Assembly (NCBI GenBank): GCA_016935365.1
Contig: JAFGRB010000189.1
Location: 1 to 49,291 of the forward strand
Direction of reading: 5' to 3'
DNA: 49,291 nucleotides
From: Deltaproteobacteria bacterium
GTDB taxonomy: Bacteria > Myxococcota > B64-G9
Shown here in pieces: positions 9,396 to 17,878 of this stretch (positions within the stretch are counted from its first letter, which is position 1; the number at the start of each line of letters is the position of its first letter). A program made the translations under genes and the position numbers. Under the pieces are notes generated by a model that ran no database searches, was not told the DNA's origin, and worked only from the letters and a program-made list of their open reading frames with translations.

Positions 9396-10895
9396 TTGGG
9401 CGCCGAGCGCAGACCGGCGGGCAGGCTGAGAGCCCTGTTCACGCCCGGCCGGGCGCTGCTGGTCGCGCTCGTCGGCCTGAGCGGCCTGCGGCTCGCCTTC
9501 GCGGCCAGCGCGGAGCTGAGCCCGGACGAGGCCTACTACTGGGTCTGGTCGCGCGATCTCGCGGCCGGCTACTTCGATCACCCCCCGCTGGTGGCCTACC
9601 TGGTGCGCCTGGGCACCTGGCTGCTGGGCGACGGCGCGCTGGGGGTCCGGGCGCCGGCGGTGCTGTGCGCCTTGCTGGCCGCCTGGCTCGTGCTGCCGGC
9701 CGTGCGCCGCCTGACCGACGACGGCTGGCTGGGCTTCTGGATGGCGCTGCTCGCGAGCGCGGCGCCGGTCATGTCGGCCGGGGCCGTGATCCACACGCCG
9801 GACTCGGCCCTGGCCGCGGCCTGGATGCTGGCGCTGGTCTTCGCCCTGCGGGCCTTCGACCGCGATCGGCTCGCCGACTGGCTGGGCCTGGGCGCGGCCG
9901 CAGGCCTGGCCGCGCTGGCCAAGCACAGCGGATTGCTGCTGCTGCCCGGGCTGGTGCTGTTCTTCCTGAGCTGCAAGCACGGGCGCGCGCGGCTGCGATC
10001 GGCCGGGCCGGTCTGGGCGGTGCTGGTCGCGGCGCTGATGCTGGCGCCGAACGTCCTCTGGGACATGAAGCACGCGGGCGGGGCGCTGTCTTTCCAGCTC
10101 GGCCATGCCGCGGGCGAGCTGATGCTGCGCCCGCTCGGCCTGCTCGAGCTCGTCGGCGGGCAGGCCGGGGTGCTGAGCCCCTTGCTGTGGCTGGGGCTCG
10201 TGGCCTTCATGCTCCTGGGCTGGCGCCGGGCGGTGCGCTTCGGGCGCCCGCAGGCCTACTTGATGTGGTGCCTGTCGGGCCCCTTGCTCTTGGGTTTCAC
10301 CCTGCTGTCGATCGTGCACAAGGTGGAGGCCAACTGGCCGGCGGTCGCCTACCTGGCCGCGGTGCCGGGCGCCGCCTGGGGCCTGAGGGGCGGCCTGCTC
10401 TTTTTGCGGCGCTTTCGCCTCTGGTACGCGAGCGCGCTGGGCCTGGCGGTGGGGATCAGCCTGGTGGCGCACATCCACGCGCTCGCGCCTTTCCTGCCGC
10501 TCGAGCAGGCCGTGGATCCCACCGCGCGCCTGCGGGGCTGGCAGGCCCTGGGCGAGCAGGCGCTCGCGGACGCGCGTGCGCTGGACGCCTGCCTGGCCGC
10601 GGAGGGCTATGCGGCGACCAGCGAGCTGCGCTACGTCACCCGCCAGGACGTGATCTACGAGCCCTCGAGCGCGCGCCGATCCCAGTACGACATCTGGGCC
10701 GCGGGCGGCGACGCGGCGGCCGTGAAGGCGGACGGCTGCCGGAGCCTGCTCGTGCTCCAGCCCCGGAGCACGCCGTACCCGCCCCGGCTCTGCAAGCAGG
10801 CCGCGGAGCGCTGGCTGCTCGACCGCGACCGCGCGCCGGGCCACTGCCCGGACTTCCGCTGGTGGGTGTGCGTAGATCCGCTCGGCCTGCGGTGA
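9396..10895 (+). CDS. GT39-type (ArnT/PMT-like) membrane glycosyltransferase
   Basis: Encodes 499 aa from a TTG 4 bp after the GT2 stop. The first third has the family signature: a hydrophobic start, then SPDEAYYW with the acidic pair in the first periplasmic loop, and YFDHPPL. At least eight hydrophobic segments follow, then a soluble C-terminal domain. ArnT and PMT enzymes take a sugar from polyprenyl phosphate in the periplasm and attach it to lipid A or protein. The lpxB context favours lipid A or another envelope glycolipid. The acceptor cannot be read from the sequence. Confidence 0.87.
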   Translation: MGAERRPAGRLRALFTPGRALLVALVGLSGLRLAFAASAELSPDEAYYWVWSRDLAAGYFDHPPLVAYLVRLGTWLLGDGALGVRAPAVLCALLAAWLVLPAVRRLTDDGWLGFWMALLASAAPVMSAGAVIHTPDSALAAAWMLALVFALRAFDRDRLADWLGLGAAAGLAALAKHSGLLLLPGLVLFFLSCKHGRARLRSAGPVWAVLVAALMLAPNVLWDMKHAGGALSFQLGHAAGELMLRPLGLLELVGGQAGVLSPLLWLGLVAFMLLGWRRAVRFGRPQAYLMWCLSGPLLLGFTLLSIVHKVEANWPAVAYLAAVPGAAWGLRGGLLFLRRFRLWYASALGLAVGISLVAHIHALAPFLPLEQAVDPTARLRGWQALGEQALADARALDACLAAEGYAATSELRYVTRQDVIYEPSSARRSQYDIWAAGGDAAAVKADGCRSLLVLQPRSTPYPPRLCKQAAERWLLDRDRAPGHCPDFRWWVCVDPLGLR

Positions 10896-10965
10896 GCCGG
10901 GTGCTGCCGGAGTGGCGCGCGATCGCCGTTCGGTGCTAGGCTGGCAGGCGGAGCTCGGAGGTGGC

Positions 10966-11364
10966 GTGCAGACCGATCCCCAGCCCGATCCCCCGGCCGT
11001 CGAGGCGGATTCCGAGCCCGGGCCGGAGCCCGGGGCCGAGCCCGAGTCGCGGCTCAGCTGGGCCGCTTACTTCGGGGCGGCCACGGGCCTGTGCGTCGGC
11101 GTCATCGTCGCCATGGCGAGCGCCGCCTGCGCGCACTACCTGGCGCCGGGCCACCGGGCGGCCGAGGTGATCTGGGAGGTCGCGAGCCCGCTGCTCGCGC
11201 TGCTGGGCTGCGTGGGCTGCGGCTTCGGCTTTCAGCGGATCTTCGGCCCGCGGCTGGTCTTGCCGGTGCTGATCTTCGTGCTGGTCGCAGCCCTGGGCGC
11301 CTACCTGGCGTTCGGGCCGCTGGGTTTTCCGTGGCGGGCCGAGGCGGCCGCCGTGGCGGGCTAG
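10966..11364 (+). CDS. Small membrane protein of unknown function
   Basis: About 132 aa. A Pro/Glu-rich N-terminal tail (EPGPEPGAEPE) is followed by three hydrophobic segments (roughly residues 35-55, 70-85 and 90-112). I chose the GTG at 10966 because CGGAGG lies just before it; a GTG at 10912 would add 18 residues. It is the last gene of the lpxB-glycosyltransferase run. I do not recognise the family. Confidence 0.6.
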   Translation: MQTDPQPDPPAVEADSEPGPEPGAEPESRLSWAAYFGAATGLCVGVIVAMASAACAHYLAPGHRAAEVIWEVASPLLALLGCVGCGFGFQRIFGPRLVLPVLIFVLVAALGAYLAFGPLGFPWRAEAAAVAG

Positions 11365-11390
11365 CGGGGAGATCGGAGGAATGAGTTCTT

Positions 11391-11529
11391 CCGCTGCGAA
11401 GCAGCGGGGTGATAAAGCCTGGGGCTTCAGCCCCAGGTAGAGGAAGGCTAATAAGATCTACGCGCCCTGGAGGGGCGCAGCCACTGCGCCATCTCAACTG
11501 CGCCATCTCGCCGCGCCTTTTCAGGGCGC
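11391..11529. repeat. Cluster of REP-like palindromes
   Basis: Four hairpins lie in about 140 bp: CCGCTGC/GCAGCGG (11391-11407), an 8-bp stem with a TTCA loop (11418-11437), GCGCCC/GGGCGC (11462-11478) and a related hairpin in opposite orientation (11513-11529). The last two flank a tandem ACTGCGCCATCTCA-like duplication. Two inverted hairpins around a short core resemble a REP doublet (REPIN). Together with the two direct repeats that follow, this fills the gene-free stretch 11365-11764. Confidence 0.6.
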
Positions 11530-11593
11530 ATGATTCTCTTTTCACCGATGCTGCCGGGGAGGGCTGGCGGGAAGTGCAGTCTTCGTCTTCGAG

Positions 11594-11639
11594 GCGTCCG
11601 CGTTGCTGCAACGCCGAGCACCCGCGCTCGTGCTCGAGC
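11594..11639. repeat. 46-bp direct repeat, copy 1
   Basis: It matches 11711-11756 with one mismatch. Each copy contains the palindrome CGTTGCTGCAACG and the inverted pair GAGCAC/GTGCTC, so each can fold into two small hairpins. Confidence 0.8.
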
Positions 11640-11710
11640 TGAGAACCGCCCTCCGCGCGATCGGGGGACCCCCCGCTCGGCTGCGCGCAACGCTCTCGAG
11701 CGCGGTCGGC

Positions 11711-11756
11711 GCGTCCGCGTTGCTGCAACGCCGAGCACCCTCGCTCGTGCTCGAGC
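11711..11756. repeat. 46-bp direct repeat, copy 2
   Basis: Second copy, offset by 117 bp from the first. It ends 8 bp before the stop codon of the convergent radical SAM gene, so it would lie in the 3' untranslated part of that transcript. Confidence 0.8.
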
Positions 11757-11764
11757 GCAACGCG

Positions 11765-14053
11765 CTAGCTGCCCAGCAGCGCATCGAGCGCGTCCGGCGT
11801 GAGCGGGCCGCCCTCGAAGGCGGTCTCGGGCCGCAGCGGCTCGTCCCGTCCGGCCGAGCGGGCCAGCAGGCGCAGGACGGTCGCCTCGGCCGCGACCACC
11901 CGGCGGCCCAGCGCGCTCAGGCGCCGGATGCGGGCGCGCTCGGCGCGCTCTCCCATCTCGCGCGGATCGAAGTCGCAGGCCCAGATCGCGCGCTGGCGCT
12001 CGTCGAGGAGATACCAGCTGGCCGCGGGCGGCGGCGCGCTGCCGTGCGCGAGCACGAAGTCCACCAGCGCGTGCAGGTCGACGAGATCGTACGCCAGCGC
12101 CTCGATTGCGAGCCCCGGCTTCCAGCGCGGGCTCGAGCCCGGCTCGAAGGGCGGCGGCCCGTCCAGCAGCCGGTAGGCCTTCCACTCGAAGGCGAGCAGG
12201 TCGCGGGTGAAGTCCGCCGCCAGGCCGAGCGGGCCGAGCAGCGCGCGCATCTGCTCCTCGACTGCCGGCGGGAGGTCGGCGCTCGCGGCCCAGCCTTCGA
12301 GCCGGGCCCGCTGCGCCTCGAGCCAGGCGCGCAGGGCCTCGAGCAGCGCGTCTGCGCCCTCGGGCCGCGCGCGGGTGAGGATCTCGAGCGCGCAGGGAAA
12401 GGCGTCCAGGAGCAGCGTCTCGGGCGAGCCGTGCCCCCCGGCCGCCTCGCCGAGGAATGGCCTCCGCAGCAGGTTCGTGTTGGAGCGCCGCAGCGGCGCG
12501 GGGAAGATCCGCTCGACGGCCGCCTGCAGCGCCTCGTCGTCCATGTCCGGCCCGCGCTCGATCAGCTCGCCCATCTGCCGGTGGCCCTCCAGGTTGAGCA
12601 TGGTCAGCAGCAGGTCGCGGCCCGCCAGCCGCCGGTGCCGGAAGTAGAGCCGGGCCTTGGCCGCGGTCACGTCGAGGATGGACCGGAAGAAGGCGAGCTC
12701 GGAGAAGGCCTCGGTGCGGTAGCCGATGGCGTGGAACCAGTAGGCGCGCTCCAGGGCCGCCTTGATCCCGGACAGGCTGGAGAGCGCGATCGTGAAGCCG
12801 TGCTCGGCGGGGTGCTCGAAGACCTCGCAGGCCGGGTCGAGGTAGAGGTAGGGCTGCAGCATGAGCCCCGCTCCGGGGTTGACCTGGAGGATGCGCTCGA
12901 GGAAGTCGACCTCCGCGAGGAGCGTCTCGGGCGTGTGGCCCGGCAGCACGTAGGCGAAGCAGACCCACACGTCGATGTCCAGCTCGACGCCCAGCCGGGC
13001 GAGATCGAGCACGGCCTGGTTGTCGTAGTGCTTGTTGTGCCGCGCCCGCAGCTCGGGGTGGCTCGACTCCGGTGAGAGCGTCAGGTGGAGGCTGCGGCTC
13101 GCCTGCCTCCAGGGGCGCAGGAAGGACTCGTCCGCCGGCCAGAAGAGCTCGATGAAGACGTCGATCGGCGTCGCCAGGCCGGCGATGCCCTTGCGCAGCG
13201 CCTCGACATACTCCCGTCCGCACAGGCGCAGGTCGCCGAAGAGCTTGACCCCCACGAGGCCCGCGTCGACCGCGTCTCGGATCTGGCCGAGCACCCGGCC
13301 GACGGGCGGGCAGGCGTAGCCCTGGCGGCCGAAGAAGTCGCGGTACGCACTGCGGCTCCCGCCGCAGAACAGGCAGTCCTGGTTGCAGCCGCGCAGCACG
13401 GGGATGCTGAGCAGCAGCGCCTCGCGCTCGAGGGCCTCCTTGCGCGGAGCGGGCCGGACGAGCCCGTGCCGGTCGAGGTAGTCGACCCGGTGCAGATCGC
13501 AGGCGGGTGCCGGGTTGCGGCGGACGTGACCCGCCTCGCGCCAGGCCAGGCAGGGGGTCTCGGCGGGCCGCCCGCCGAGCAGCGCCCGGGCGATGGCCGG
13601 CATGTGGCCGTCGCACTCGCCGCAGATCACGCCGTCTATGAAGGGGTAGCGCGAGAGGATCTCGTCCGCGAAGTACGTGGCGCTCAGGCCGCCCAGCAGC
13701 ACGAAGGCGTCCGGGTGGAGCGCCTTGCAGGCGCGGGCGAGCTCGATCGCGCCGGAAGCGTGGGCGGACCAGTGCAGGTCGATGCCGTAGATCCGGGCCG
13801 GGCAGTCCCCGATGAGCTCGGCGGGCTCGACGGGCCCGTCCGCGCGCCGCTGCTGCAGGCGCTTGGCCGCGTTGACGATCACCGTCTGCAGGCCGTCGGC
13901 CACGAGCTCGTTGGCCAGGCTGAGCAGGCCGACGGGCATCATGGTCAGCAGGTCGGTCGTGCCGGTGGACGACTCGAAGATCCCGCCCAGGGGATAGGTT
14001 GGCTTGCGGAAGCTCAGCGGAGGGTGCAGGAAGGCGACGGAGAAGTCCTGCAT
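11765..14053 (-). CDS. B12-binding-domain radical SAM protein
   Basis: About 762 aa. The N-terminal 200 residues look like a cobalamin-binding Rossmann domain (VLLGGLSATYFADEIL, DGVICGECDGHMP). The radical SAM cluster motif CNQDCLFC follows, with Cys223, Cys227 and Cys230, then a TIM-barrel region with LSPESSHPELRARHNK. About 330 further residues have no fold I recognise. These enzymes use S-adenosylmethionine, a 4Fe-4S cluster and usually cobalamin for radical methylation or rearrangement. The ATG at 14053 has GGGAG about 9 nt upstream; a GTG at 14068 is possible. It diverges from the PilZ-acyltransferase gene and shares its regulatory region. The substrate is unknown. Confidence 0.85.
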   Translation of the reverse strand: MQDFSVAFLHPPLSFRKPTYPLGGIFESSTGTTDLLTMMPVGLLSLANELVADGLQTVIVNAAKRLQQRRADGPVEPAELIGDCPARIYGIDLHWSAHASGAIELARACKALHPDAFVLLGGLSATYFADEILSRYPFIDGVICGECDGHMPAIARALLGGRPAETPCLAWREAGHVRRNPAPACDLHRVDYLDRHGLVRPAPRKEALEREALLLSIPVLRGCNQDCLFCGGSRSAYRDFFGRQGYACPPVGRVLGQIRDAVDAGLVGVKLFGDLRLCGREYVEALRKGIAGLATPIDVFIELFWPADESFLRPWRQASRSLHLTLSPESSHPELRARHNKHYDNQAVLDLARLGVELDIDVWVCFAYVLPGHTPETLLAEVDFLERILQVNPGAGLMLQPYLYLDPACEVFEHPAEHGFTIALSSLSGIKAALERAYWFHAIGYRTEAFSELAFFRSILDVTAAKARLYFRHRRLAGRDLLLTMLNLEGHRQMGELIERGPDMDDEALQAAVERIFPAPLRRSNTNLLRRPFLGEAAGGHGSPETLLLDAFPCALEILTRARPEGADALLEALRAWLEAQRARLEGWAASADLPPAVEEQMRALLGPLGLAADFTRDLLAFEWKAYRLLDGPPPFEPGSSPRWKPGLAIEALAYDLVDLHALVDFVLAHGSAPPPAASWYLLDERQRAIWACDFDPREMGERAERARIRRLSALGRRVVAAEATVLRLLARSAGRDEPLRPETAFEGGPLTPDALDALLGS

Positions 14054-14076
14054 GACACACACTCCCACCCCCCACT

Positions 14077-14156
14077 TGGTTGAGTCGATTCGCCCCTGGC
14101 AAGCACTTCCTAGATGGAGTATAATACATCATAGGGGTCTGCTCAACCAGGGGTCT
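14077..14156 (+). promoter_or_regulatory. Sigma70-like promoter with flanking inverted and direct repeats
   Basis: A perfect TATAAT (14120-14125) lies 18 bp after CTGGCA (14096-14101), pointing to the gene at 14185. An 8-bp inverted pair, TGGTTGAG (14077-14084) and CTCAACCA (14142-14149), brackets it. GGGGTCT is repeated at 14134-14140 and 14150-14156. The arrangement suggests a regulator binding over and downstream of the -10 box in the divergent intergenic region. Confidence 0.5.
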
Positions 14157-14184
14157 AACCCTCAGGGGAGGAGGAGGATTTGCT

Positions 14185-16245
14185 TTGTCCTCTGAGCGGA
14201 GAGACTCCTACCGCTTCGGTGTCGAAGGCCAGGCCTGCCTCGCTTCGAGCTGCGGGAAGAAGATACAGGTGTCGAACATCGGTGCCGGGGGCAGCGGGCT
14301 CGTCATCCCCGAGGGGGGAGATGCCTCGTTCGAGAAGTCGCTGGCGATCAGGCTGAGCGACGACCTGGTTCTCGAGGCGCGCGTCGCGCCGGCCTGGATA
14401 TCGAGCGGGCCGCCGGTGCGGATCGGGGTGCGGTTCTGCGACATCGGCCGTGAAGCCATGACCGCCCTGACGCGCTTCTTGATCGAGCGAAACGAGGAGC
14501 GAAGCCGGAGGCTGCCCAGGCTGGCCGCGCTGGAGCCGGCCATGTGGGCTGGCAGGCAGCCGCTGTTGCAGGACCTGCTGAGCTACTACCTGCTGCGCTG
14601 CAAGCGTCGGCTGGCAGTCTACCAACAGGATCGCATCCTGCCCGTCGAGCTCGAGGTCCTGCGAATGACGACGGAGTCCGCGCGCCGGTGCATCGTGACC
14701 CAGCCGGTCTGGGGCGACGAGAAGCAGTTCGAGCCGGGAGCGAGCCTTGCCTTCTCCTTCGAGGGCACGAGTGCGCTGTGCCACTTCCAGACGGCGATCT
14801 GGCGTGTGGCGCCGGGCATCGTCGTCCTGCTGCTGCCGGACGCGGTGCGGCAGGTGGCCTTTCGGCGCTCACCGCGGGTCTGGCTGCCGGACGGGCAGCG
14901 GATCGAGCTGCTCTACCGCAGCCAGCGCGTCCTGGAAGGCTTCGTGCGCAAGACGCTGATCGAGGTCTCCGGCCACGGCCTGGCGTTCGAGGTCCAGCCG
15001 GATGTGGACCTGCTCTTCCCGGGCGAGAGGCTGGGCCAAGTCCTGGTCGTGCTCCCGGGCGGGCTGGTGGAGATCGAGGCGGCCGTCCGATCGCTCTACC
15101 GGCGGCAGGGCCTGGATGGCTTCGTCTGCGGCCTGCAGATCCTGGGCTTCGCCAGCGAGAAGATGCGCCTGATGTGGGAGCGCTACGTGTTCGCGCATGC
15201 CTACCCGGAAGTCGGCATCGGCAGGGTGGACGACGTGGACCTCGCCTGGGAGCTGCTCGTGTCGTCCAAGTATGTCGACGAGGCGACTCCGGGCCTGAGG
15301 GGGCCCTTGACGCAGAAGTACCTGGAGTCCTGGCGGCGCCACACGAAGAACGATCGGCTGGGCCATTTCATCATCGTCGAGCACACGGGCCTGCCGGCCA
15401 GCACGGCCGCAGGCAGCCTGCTCTACCCGCGCACCTGGCTCGTGCACCAGTTCGGCATCGACGAGCGGACGCGCAAGCAGGACCGGCGAGCCTTCTTCGA
15501 CGTGGCGCGCAGGACCTACAAGAGCATGCAGCACCTTCTGGCGAACATCGCCGACATCGACTTCATCGTCATCTACGCAGACGCGAGCCTGCGCTGGAAC
15601 CGGCTGACCTACACGGGCTTCCTGGAGCGCTATCCGCACCCGCAGGAGTGCCTGTATGACGAGTACCAGGTCTTCAAGCATCACCTGGAAAGCGTACCCG
15701 AGCTGCCCGGCGAGGGCTGCGAGGTCTACGAGGCAGACGATGCCGACCGCCGGGCGATCTCCGCCCACCTGGCGCGGAGCCTGCCGGCGATCGAGACCGA
15801 GGCATACTGCTACGGGCCGGACGAGATCGCGCTGGACGGCTTCACGGCCGACTGCGAGCGGTTGGGCTACGAACGGGCGAGGCGGATCCTGGTCGCCAGG
15901 GACCGCAGCGGTGTGCGCAGGGCGGCGGCCATCGTGGAGACGGGAGAGGAGGGTGTGAACATCTTCGGCTTGCTGAACAAGTGCTGGCTGGTATATCTGT
16001 CCGCCGGTCGGAGCGATGACAGCCGGGCAGCCGAGGCCCTGCTGGGCGCGGCAGTAATGCATTACAGGCGTGAGGGCAAGCCGGAGTTCATCTTCATCCG
16101 AAGAGCGGACGGCCCTGCACGAGAGACGCTCGAGGCGCTCGGCTTCGAGTATGTGGCACCCGGTATGCGATTCTTGGTCCGGCAGTCGGCTCTGCCGGCC
16201 TGGATGAGCTACTGCGAGGAGTGCATGGGGATGATCGATGGCTAG
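14185..16245 (+). CDS. PilZ-domain and GNAT-like acyltransferase fusion protein
   Basis: Encodes 686 aa from a TTG preceded by GGGGAGGAGGAGG. Residues 1-100 form a PilZ-like domain (RRDSYRF, then VSNIGAGGSGL as the DxSxxG-like part). Residues about 140-340 form a second PilZ/YcgR-like module (FRRSPRVWLP, VSGHGLAFEV). Residues about 350-680 look like an N-acyltransferase of the GNAT superfamily, with DNRL-type acceptor loops and a conserved terminal GFEYVAPGMRF. PilZ domains usually bind cyclic di-GMP, so this may be an acyltransferase gated by that messenger. The stop overlaps the next radical SAM gene by 8 bp. The second messenger, donor and acceptor are inferred or unknown. Confidence 0.75.
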   Translation: MSSERRDSYRFGVEGQACLASSCGKKIQVSNIGAGGSGLVIPEGGDASFEKSLAIRLSDDLVLEARVAPAWISSGPPVRIGVRFCDIGREAMTALTRFLIERNEERSRRLPRLAALEPAMWAGRQPLLQDLLSYYLLRCKRRLAVYQQDRILPVELEVLRMTTESARRCIVTQPVWGDEKQFEPGASLAFSFEGTSALCHFQTAIWRVAPGIVVLLLPDAVRQVAFRRSPRVWLPDGQRIELLYRSQRVLEGFVRKTLIEVSGHGLAFEVQPDVDLLFPGERLGQVLVVLPGGLVEIEAAVRSLYRRQGLDGFVCGLQILGFASEKMRLMWERYVFAHAYPEVGIGRVDDVDLAWELLVSSKYVDEATPGLRGPLTQKYLESWRRHTKNDRLGHFIIVEHTGLPASTAAGSLLYPRTWLVHQFGIDERTRKQDRRAFFDVARRTYKSMQHLLANIADIDFIVIYADASLRWNRLTYTGFLERYPHPQECLYDEYQVFKHHLESVPELPGEGCEVYEADDADRRAISAHLARSLPAIETEAYCYGPDEIALDGFTADCERLGYERARRILVARDRSGVRRAAAIVETGEEGVNIFGLLNKCWLVYLSAGRSDDSRAAEALLGAAVMHYRREGKPEFIFIRRADGPARETLEALGFEYVAPGMRFLVRQSALPAWMSYCEECMGMIDG

Positions 16246-17878
16246 AGGACTGCTCGTTTCGTTCGCCGGATACCCGGTGATGATCTCTTCGTTCTTCCCG
16301 GACAATGGCTTGGCCAGCCTGGCCGGCACGCTGCTGGCGCACGGGCACGAGGTCAAGGTGCTGGACTTCAACACCAGCGATTCGCTCGTCGGATTGGTGC
16401 CAGCAGAGCGCAGCAGACAACTGGAAGAGCTCATGCCACTCCTCTCCGGCCCGACAGATCGAGAGGCCCAGACGCTCTTCTACGAGATCGACGAGGCGCT
16501 GGACGCAGATCTGATTCTTTTTGCGAGAGAAATGGCAGATCGACTGACGGCCGAAGTGGAGGCGCAGAAGAGCGACTTCATCGGTTTCAAGCTCTGGAGC
16601 GGCGACGGATTCGTCGCCAGTGTGCGCGCGGCCGAAATGCTCAAGCATCGCTTCCCTGCTATCCGTGTCTACGGAGGCGGGCCGGCCGTGCTGTATTCCG
16701 AGGAGACGATCTTTGAATACACAGGCGCATTCGATGCGCTCGTGGATGGAGAGGGGGAGGAGGCCATCATCGGACTGGCGGAGAGTATCTCGGGGTCCAG
16801 GGATTTGGCAGATGTGCCCAACCTCATCTTGCGCGACGGTGCGAGCATCCGAAGGACGGCCCGCAGCTTTGTCGTCGATCTGGATGAGCTTGCCTTGCCC
16901 TCCTATTCCCCCGAGGTGTACCCGAGCCTGCGAGGGGACAGGCAGATCAAGCTGTTCGTGATCGACGAGAGTCGCGGATGCCCGATGGGTTGCGCGTTCT
17001 GCACGCATCGGAATGCGACCGGCCGCCGTTGGCGCACGAAGTCTTCCCGACGCTTCCTCAATGAAGCAGAATCGTTGAATCGAGACTTTGGTTGCAGTCA
17101 GATTCGTCTGGGGGGATCTTATACGCCGATGAGCTTCTTCGAGGGCATCATAGACTGTGTAGGCCGCAATGGAACGAGCTTCCATTTCAGCGGATTCGCT
17201 CATCCAGATGGTATTCCGCTTGACAGGGTCGAGGATATGGCTACGGCAGGCTGCAGGTCCCTCTTTTTCGGAGTCGAGTCATTTGTCCCGGCCGATCAAG
17301 AAATGCTAGGCAAACGGATCGAGCCACAGCACGCGGTGAATGCGATACGTAAATGCCAGGAGGCTGGCATTGTTCCCGGGATCGCCATGATTGTCCCACT
17401 GCCCGGTCAGTCTCCCTCGGCGAGGGAGAAGAATCTATCGAACCTTCTGGAGCTGGCAGCGGCCGGTGCAGCTCTGGTCATGGTGACAATACCGGGGCTG
17501 CTTCCGAGGACTCCCTGGTTCCAGGAGCGATCGCGATACGGCTTCAAGCTGAATGTTGCGGAGGACGAGTATCGGAGTCTGCTGTCACAATACAAGATAC
17601 GACACGTCCTGCCACCTGCGATGTGGGAGCCTCTGCCATACGAGTTGGATGGCAACCGATTCCAGCAGATCTGTGGTATCTGCGCGAGCTTCCAGTCCGA
17701 GTTGACGAAGGAGGGAATCCTGACGAATATCCCAGACGAGTTGGTGCTGGTCGCCGAGTCCAGGGGCGAGTCCCTTGGCGCGTGTCGAGAATGGCATCGG
17801 GAGATGCTCTTGAAGATGGATGCGTGTCGGTGGAGCGGGCTGATTGCTGACACGAATCGAAGCTTGGAGGCTTCGTGA
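16238..17878 (+). CDS. B12-binding-domain radical SAM protein
   Basis: Encodes 546 aa. The N-terminal part looks like a cobalamin-binding domain (GFKLWSGDGFVASVRAAE, then RVYGGGPAVLYSEE and DGEGEEAI). The cluster motif CPMGCAFC has Cys248, Cys252 and Cys255. The barrel contains RLGGSYTP, FHFSGFAHPDG and FFGVESF, all usual for this superfamily. It starts 8 bp inside the PilZ-acyltransferase gene and ends in a GTGA overlap with the histidine kinase, so all three should be made together. Third-position GC is visibly lower than in the flanking genes. The substrate is unknown; the linked acyltransferase suggests modification of a lipid, peptide or amino sugar. Confidence 0.85.
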   Translation: MARGLLVSFAGYPVMISSFFPDNGLASLAGTLLAHGHEVKVLDFNTSDSLVGLVPAERSRQLEELMPLLSGPTDREAQTLFYEIDEALDADLILFAREMADRLTAEVEAQKSDFIGFKLWSGDGFVASVRAAEMLKHRFPAIRVYGGGPAVLYSEETIFEYTGAFDALVDGEGEEAIIGLAESISGSRDLADVPNLILRDGASIRRTARSFVVDLDELALPSYSPEVYPSLRGDRQIKLFVIDESRGCPMGCAFCTHRNATGRRWRTKSSRRFLNEAESLNRDFGCSQIRLGGSYTPMSFFEGIIDCVGRNGTSFHFSGFAHPDGIPLDRVEDMATAGCRSLFFGVESFVPADQEMLGKRIEPQHAVNAIRKCQEAGIVPGIAMIVPLPGQSPSAREKNLSNLLELAAAGAALVMVTIPGLLPRTPWFQERSRYGFKLNVAEDEYRSLLSQYKIRHVLPPAMWEPLPYELDGNRFQQICGICASFQSELTKEGILTNIPDELVLVAESRGESLGACREWHREMLLKMDACRWSGLIADTNRSLEAS

